64,000 bases of DNA from Diatrype stigma (lineage: Eukaryota; Ascomycota; Sordariomycetes; Xylariales; Diatrypaceae), in contig JAKJXP020000057.1 in assembly GCA_022225965.2 (NCBI GenBank), positions 236,396 through 300,395 of the forward strand. The letters are read 5' to 3'. The first letter of the stretch is position 1; the number at the start of each line of letters is the position of its first letter. This document shows positions 59,156-64,000 of this stretch, piece by piece. The notes under the pieces were generated by a model. That model had not been told where the DNA came from and ran no database searches. It saw nothing but the letters and a program-made list of their open reading frames with translations. A program made the translations under genes and the position numbers.

Positions 59156-59908
59156 AAATAATATTTAAATATAAGCAATTTATTCGACGCATTTATTTCG
59201 ATAATATAATAAAAGAGAAAATTCGATAATTAACGGCGTTATTCTTAATTAATACTTATTCGACATTTAATTAACATTTAAATAACATTTAAATATAATA
59301 AGATTTATTAATTATTTAACTTACTTATTTAAATAAATAATCTTTTAAAATGTTTCGTTTAAGAAAAAACGAATTTCATACATACGTTACTTACTTAAAA
59401 GAATAAATCACTAATTCCACCCGGTATCAAAAAAATAACGTAATAAGCAAGTTTCTTTAACTTTTAAGTTTTAAAATAAGAAATAAGGTTTTGGAAAATC
59501 GATAAGGAATTGGAATAAAAAGGAACCTTTTACTTTTTAACCGAGAATAATTTCCAGAAATTTTTCGCATATTCGAATAAATAAATTAACGATTCTCGCG
59601 ATAAAGTAAATATAATAAAAACAATCATATTAAATAAATTATAACGTAATATTAAAGAATTAAAAAAAGAAATAAAAAAGATAATAACAAAATAAATAAT
59701 CCTTATAATTTCGATATAACGTAATTTAATTAAAATCACTGGTTTTTTAAAACTCTCGTTAATAACCGAAACTAAAGCATAAACAATTAATAAAAACTAA
59801 AAAGACTACGTCGAATTATAAGATGGTTTAAATAAAAAGTATAAATAAAACTTTATATAAAGCAATCCGGAAGGTCTTAAAATTCGAAATAGCACTTTCG
59901 TTACCAAA

Positions 59909-60030
59909 TATAGGATCACTACGGAAATCCAGAAATGGGAGGGAACGAAATTATATTCTCCTAAATAAATAAAGCTAAGCTAAAAGCTAAAGAGATTTAT
60001 TTAATAACGAATCTACGTAACCGCTTTATA
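59909..60030 (-). repeat. LTR (5' LTR in element orientation)
   Basis: 122 bp, direct repeat of 50224-50345. By eye about 19 mismatches, all C/T or G/A, no indels. Confidence 0.92.
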
Positions 60031-60060
60031 ATAGCAATAAGTAAGTGATAGCAAGTAGGT

Positions 60061-60164
60061 AATATAAGGCACCTAGCTTACGTAAGCCACCTAGGCTGTA
60101 AGGGCCATAATTGGGTGTATTATATGGGAATTACGGGTCTGCCGGAATGGAAAAGCCCCCCTTT
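60061..60164 (-). repeat. Right inverted end of outer element
   Basis: Reverse complement of modules in 45144-45300: CACCTAGCTTACGTAAGCC, GGGCCATAATTGGGTG, GGGAATTACGGGTCTGCCGG and AATGGAAAAGCCCCCC. Little mutated. Confidence 0.85.
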
Positions 60165-62972
60165 CCTCATATCTCAGAAATAGACGTTTTTTTATGCTAG
60201 CTGCGTTACGCGTAGTTTTATATTATTTAACCAATAATTTTATTAATAAACTTTAGCGGTAATTTTAATGTAATTTAAATTATTCCGAATATTTCTTGTA
60301 TATATTAAGGTACGTACTTATAAAGTGGCCTAAAAAAAACGTTTAAAACGGCGATTTAAAAAAGGGCTAATCTTAATAAATAAATGAATATAAAAAAATT
60401 TATCCGCTTAATAATTTTGCGATTTTTTAATTATTATAATTCGTATAAATATTTCGAATAAACCTTAAAGATTATAGCTTATTGCTTTTTTTAACGAATT
60501 TAAGTTTATATTTTTTTAATTACTTAATTTAAAAATCGTATTTAAAAATCGAACGAAAGTATTTTAATAAATACTTTTATTATCGGAAATTTTTTATAAA
60601 GTTTCTATAAAAGAATCCTATTTAATTAAAACTTAAAACATATATTTTTGAAATGCATTTTTAATAACGACGACTATTCGGAAAAAAATAAGAGTTCGTT
60701 TTTATAAGCGTTTTCGGTAATTTTTATAAATGGCCGATTTGTTATTATTCGAAAACTATTTAAGGCTTTTATATAATTTGCTAATACGAGTTTTTAATTA
60801 AAACGATTATTAAAAGCTTTACGTTTTTATTTTTAAAATATAAGTCGCATTTTTATACGTTAAGTTTTCGATTTTTAAAAAACTCGAAAAACAGTATTAT
60901 GTCGTCGCTTTTTAATAGTTATAATCCGACCTTAAATTTAGCCTAAATTAAGCAAAATAAATTCCTAAGCTTTTTAATAAAAACATAAATCCGTATTGTA
61001 ATTAATAGATTTAATAAAAGCCAGAATTTCGCGGGCGAAATTGAAAATATTTTTTAAAGCGTTATAAGTAAATCGTTGAATATACGGCAAACCGAATTAA
61101 TACTTAATAAATCTTTATTATTAATATTATTTAAACGATTATTAATATAAAAAAAGTTAAAAATGATTAAATTAAGGCTATTTAATAATTAATATACCTT
61201 AAAAGTAATATTATTTTTATCGTTATTATCGGTTACGATAAAAATGCCGTATTATAAGCCTTTATAATTATTATTAAGTTAATTATTATTTAAATCGTCC
61301 CGTTAACGAAATTAAGCAAAATTTAAGTTAATTTTATTAAAAAGGAAATTCCGGGATTTATTTTAATATTCGTTAATTTAAATACGTTTTTTAAGATTAA
61401 TTATAAAGCGTAATATATCGTCGATATTTCGAATTAATTTTAAATAGAATCGCTTTATTTAAAAAAACATTTAAAACGCAAAATATTCCTACGTATTTTT
61501 AAGTTTCGAATAGCTTTTTTATTTAAGATTTAAGGCGGTTTTAAAAAGTCCCGAATTTTATAAATTTGTTGGCTTATTTATAATCGACGAATTTTACATT
61601 ATAAAAAAATGGCGTACTTTTTATAAAAACTGTATTTATTTATATACCGTACGATTTTTTTTAAAAGGCCTTTTTTAATTTGGTTATATAATTATTTTAA
61701 ATCGAAATAATTAAAAATATATTCTTTAATATGCCGGATTTAATGCGGACGTAAAGATTATTCGTATTTCCGTTAATCGATTCGAAATTTTCCTAATGGT
61801 TTAACCTTTTTTTTAAGGATTTATTAAAAATTATAAACGATTAAAATTCCTTTTCGAAAACGCAAGCCCTTAAGTTATACGAATCATTTCGAAAACAATT
61901 ATTTATATAAATAATAAATTCCAATTACTTACGATTCGTCTTTATTTCATTAATTATTTAATATTAAAATATATTTTTTTTAAATTTATTATTCGAAAAG
62001 TTATTATAAAATACGACATAAACGTTCGTTCGGTCGATAAAAACCGAATTTTCGATTAGTCTTTTTAAAAAAATAATGCCGGCAAGGTTATGCTTATTAC
62101 GATTTCTTTCGTAATAAGCCTTAATATTCCTAATATTCGAAAAATCGTCTAGTTTAATCTGTTCCTAAATACGAGCCTTTTAAATATTTAATAACGCATT
62201 AAACGTATAATAAAGAAACAAATAAGCCAAGAAATTGCGTATATTTTTATTTCGTATTAGGCATTCGATAATTTAGGCATTTTAAAAACCGTATCGAAAA
62301 CCTTTCGTTTTAAGCCTTGCCGTCGTTAAATATAAGCTTAATTAATATAAATTCGATTAATATACGTTTTTCGAATTAATAATGGTTTATATAAAATAAC
62401 GTTAACCGAAAAAAATAGCGATAATAATGCAACCAATTAAATAAACGACGCTAATTAAATTAATAACTTAGCTTTTTACGATTTAATAATAAAATAACGT
62501 AACGATTTACGCCTTATCTTTTCCGAAGCTTTATAAAATCTATTCGAAATCGATAATAAGGTAAAATAATTAAAGCAAAACGAAACCAATAAATTAAAAT
62601 TAAGCCTTACCGTTTTTGCGTTTTTTAATTTAAGCTATTTTAAAAAGTCGATTTTTAAATATCTTTAAGAACTTATTAATAATTCCGACCTTAAATATAA
62701 ACGACCAATCGAAATAATCCATTATTGTAATGCTTATAATAACGATCTCGATAAAATTCCATTTTTCGAACCTCGAATTAAGGCCTTTTCGAATAAACCG
62801 TAAATTAATTCGTTTTTTAACGTCGCTTTAATGCTTTTATCGATTTAATATAAAAATTAAGCCTAAAGTTTCGTTTTTAATATCCGATACGACCTTATAA
62901 AAAAACTTTTTTTAAATTCGAAATTCTAATATGCTATCGTTAAGCAATTTTTTTCGAAAAAATAATATTATT
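60165..62972. repeat. AT-rich RIP-type region, content unresolved
   Basis: 2.8 kb of AT-rich sequence with retained CG sites and no open frame of note. It begins CTCATATCTCAGAAATAGAC, which looks like the edge of another element. A weak stretch near 61,200-61,290 (NIIFIVIIGYDKNAVL) hints at a pogo/Fot-like DDE transposase, but I would not assert it. Confidence 0.5.
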
Positions 62973-63240
62973 ATGGACGTCCCGGACTTCCTGCTTTTAG
63001 CTAGGAGTGCCGGCGGCGTCGATAACGTCGACTATATATAGGAGCATAGCACCGCTATGCAATGCTTAGTACTACTTATCACCAGTATGAGATAAAGTTA
63101 TGAAGTAATAAAAGCATGAATTGCTATAAAGTATTAGGAACTCCAAGGATTTTTATATAATCCTTAGCAATATTAGGTAGAAATACGTAATACTAAGTAA
63201 CCCTAGGGACTATTATATTACGTAATAAATATTTACCGTT
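62973..63240 (+). repeat. Non-mutated island, candidate solo LTR or promoter fragment
   Basis: About 270 bp of normal composition. It starts GGACGTCCCGGACTTCC, has a TATATATAGG element at about 63,033, then GCACCGCTATGC and CCAGTATGAGATAAAG, and ends near ACCCTAGGGACTATTA. A TATA element within a short unit lacking coding fits an LTR, but no partner copy is in the window. Confidence 0.45.

Positions 63241-64000
<760 letters not shown>

Larger units (their letters stand above)
50224..60030 (-). mobile_element. Ty3/Gypsy LTR retrotransposon, RIP-inactivated
   Basis: 9.8 kb with direct 122-bp terminal repeats (50224-50345 and 59909-60030). Read on the minus strand the LTR starts TGTGAGGC and ends ATCCTACA. 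The minus strand carries gag-like (about 58.6-58.8 kb), RT/RNase H (54.7-55.9 kb) and integrase (53.9-54.2 kb) remnants in Gypsy order (RT-RH before IN). Next to the 59.9-kb LTR the minus strand reads TTTGGTAACGAAAG, which could be a mutated tRNA-Met-type primer binding site. The element is inserted into a GGTGGCAGCA array. A possible 4-bp target duplication is GTGG on the left and ATAG on the right (GTGG after G-to-A change). All frames are broken by stops. Confidence 0.9.
45144..60164. mobile_element. Outer element bounded by inverted ends, carrying a nested retrotransposon
   Basis: The left end (45144-45300) and right end (60061-60164) are inverted repeats. Both contain GGGCTTTTCCATTCCGGCAG, ACCCGTAATTCC, ACCCAATTAT, GCTTACGTAA and TAGGTGCCTTATA in the same order when one is reversed. 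Adjoining GGTGGCAGCA-type arrays are also inverted (45296-45404 versus 50044-50223 and 60031-60060). Without the 9.8-kb Gypsy insertion the outer unit would be about 5.2 kb. No transposase could be identified in its interior, which is heavily RIP-mutated. Whether the ends are true terminal inverted repeats of one transposon, or two copies of a dispersed repeat in opposite orientation, is not settled. Confidence 0.6.

Noticed and set aside
51808..59739. Short minus-strand frames at 51.8, 56.4, 57.2 and 59.5 kb as genes
   Set aside because: They are surviving fragments within the decayed retrotransposon, not independent genes.

Overview
The window looks like a nuclear contig of a filamentous ascomycete (Pezizomycotina, probably a Sordariomycete). 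The reasons are short GT-AG introns with CTAAC-type branch points, fungal versions of TOM70, UPF1, IMP4, SSO1, RVS167 and NFS1, and a large block mutated in the manner of repeat-induced point mutation (RIP). The class-level call is inference. No species can be named from the sequence alone.

Positions 1-44,500 are a gene-bearing compartment of roughly 50% GC. In order it holds: the 3' end of TOM70 (+), an AhpC/TSA thioredoxin-fold protein (-), the NMD helicase UPF1 (-), an unassigned 255-residue protein (+), the ribosome-biogenesis protein IMP4 (+), the plasma-membrane t-SNARE SSO1 (+), a secreted sedolisin protease (+), the BAR-SH3 protein RVS167/Hob1 (-), mitochondrial cysteine desulfurase NFS1 (+), a CsbD/Hmp1-like stress protein (+), an NmrA/isoflavone-reductase-like protein (+) and an ADGF/CECR1-type adenosine deaminase (-). 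These are mostly unrelated housekeeping genes separated by 0.5-3.7 kb spacers. I see no biosynthetic cluster or operon-like grouping. I rebuilt exon structures by hand from splice consensus plus reading frame and conserved protein sequence.

The most unusual genic finding is IMP4. Its frame is restored at two places only if the introns are spliced as stwintrons, that is, an intron nested after the first base of another intron's donor. The gene also has a 6-nt first coding exon. Both outer introns would re-form a GTATGT donor.

From about 44.5 kb to the end there is no intact gene. The boundary carries a (CTTTTT)n microsatellite, a 96-base assembly gap, a fragment of a retrotransposon LTR and a C-run/G-run hairpin. 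The following ~19 kb is extremely AT-rich but keeps many CG dinucleotides. It is a nest of repeats. An outer element has inverted ends at 45,144-45,300 and 60,061-60,164. A RIP-mutated duplicate of its left end lies at 45,711-45,870. A ~1.1 kb palindrome lies at 46,872-47,984, and a GGTGGCAGCA-type minisatellite occurs in both orientations. A 9.8 kb Ty3/Gypsy retrotransposon (50,224-60,030, minus strand, 122-bp LTRs) sits inside the right-hand minisatellite. Its gag, reverse transcriptase/RNase H and integrase are still readable but full of stops. The two LTRs differ at about 19 positions, all transitions, which is the clearest RIP signature here. Two small non-mutated islands (48.6-48.8 kb and 62.97-63.24 kb) survive. 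The window ends in a (TTA)n microsatellite.
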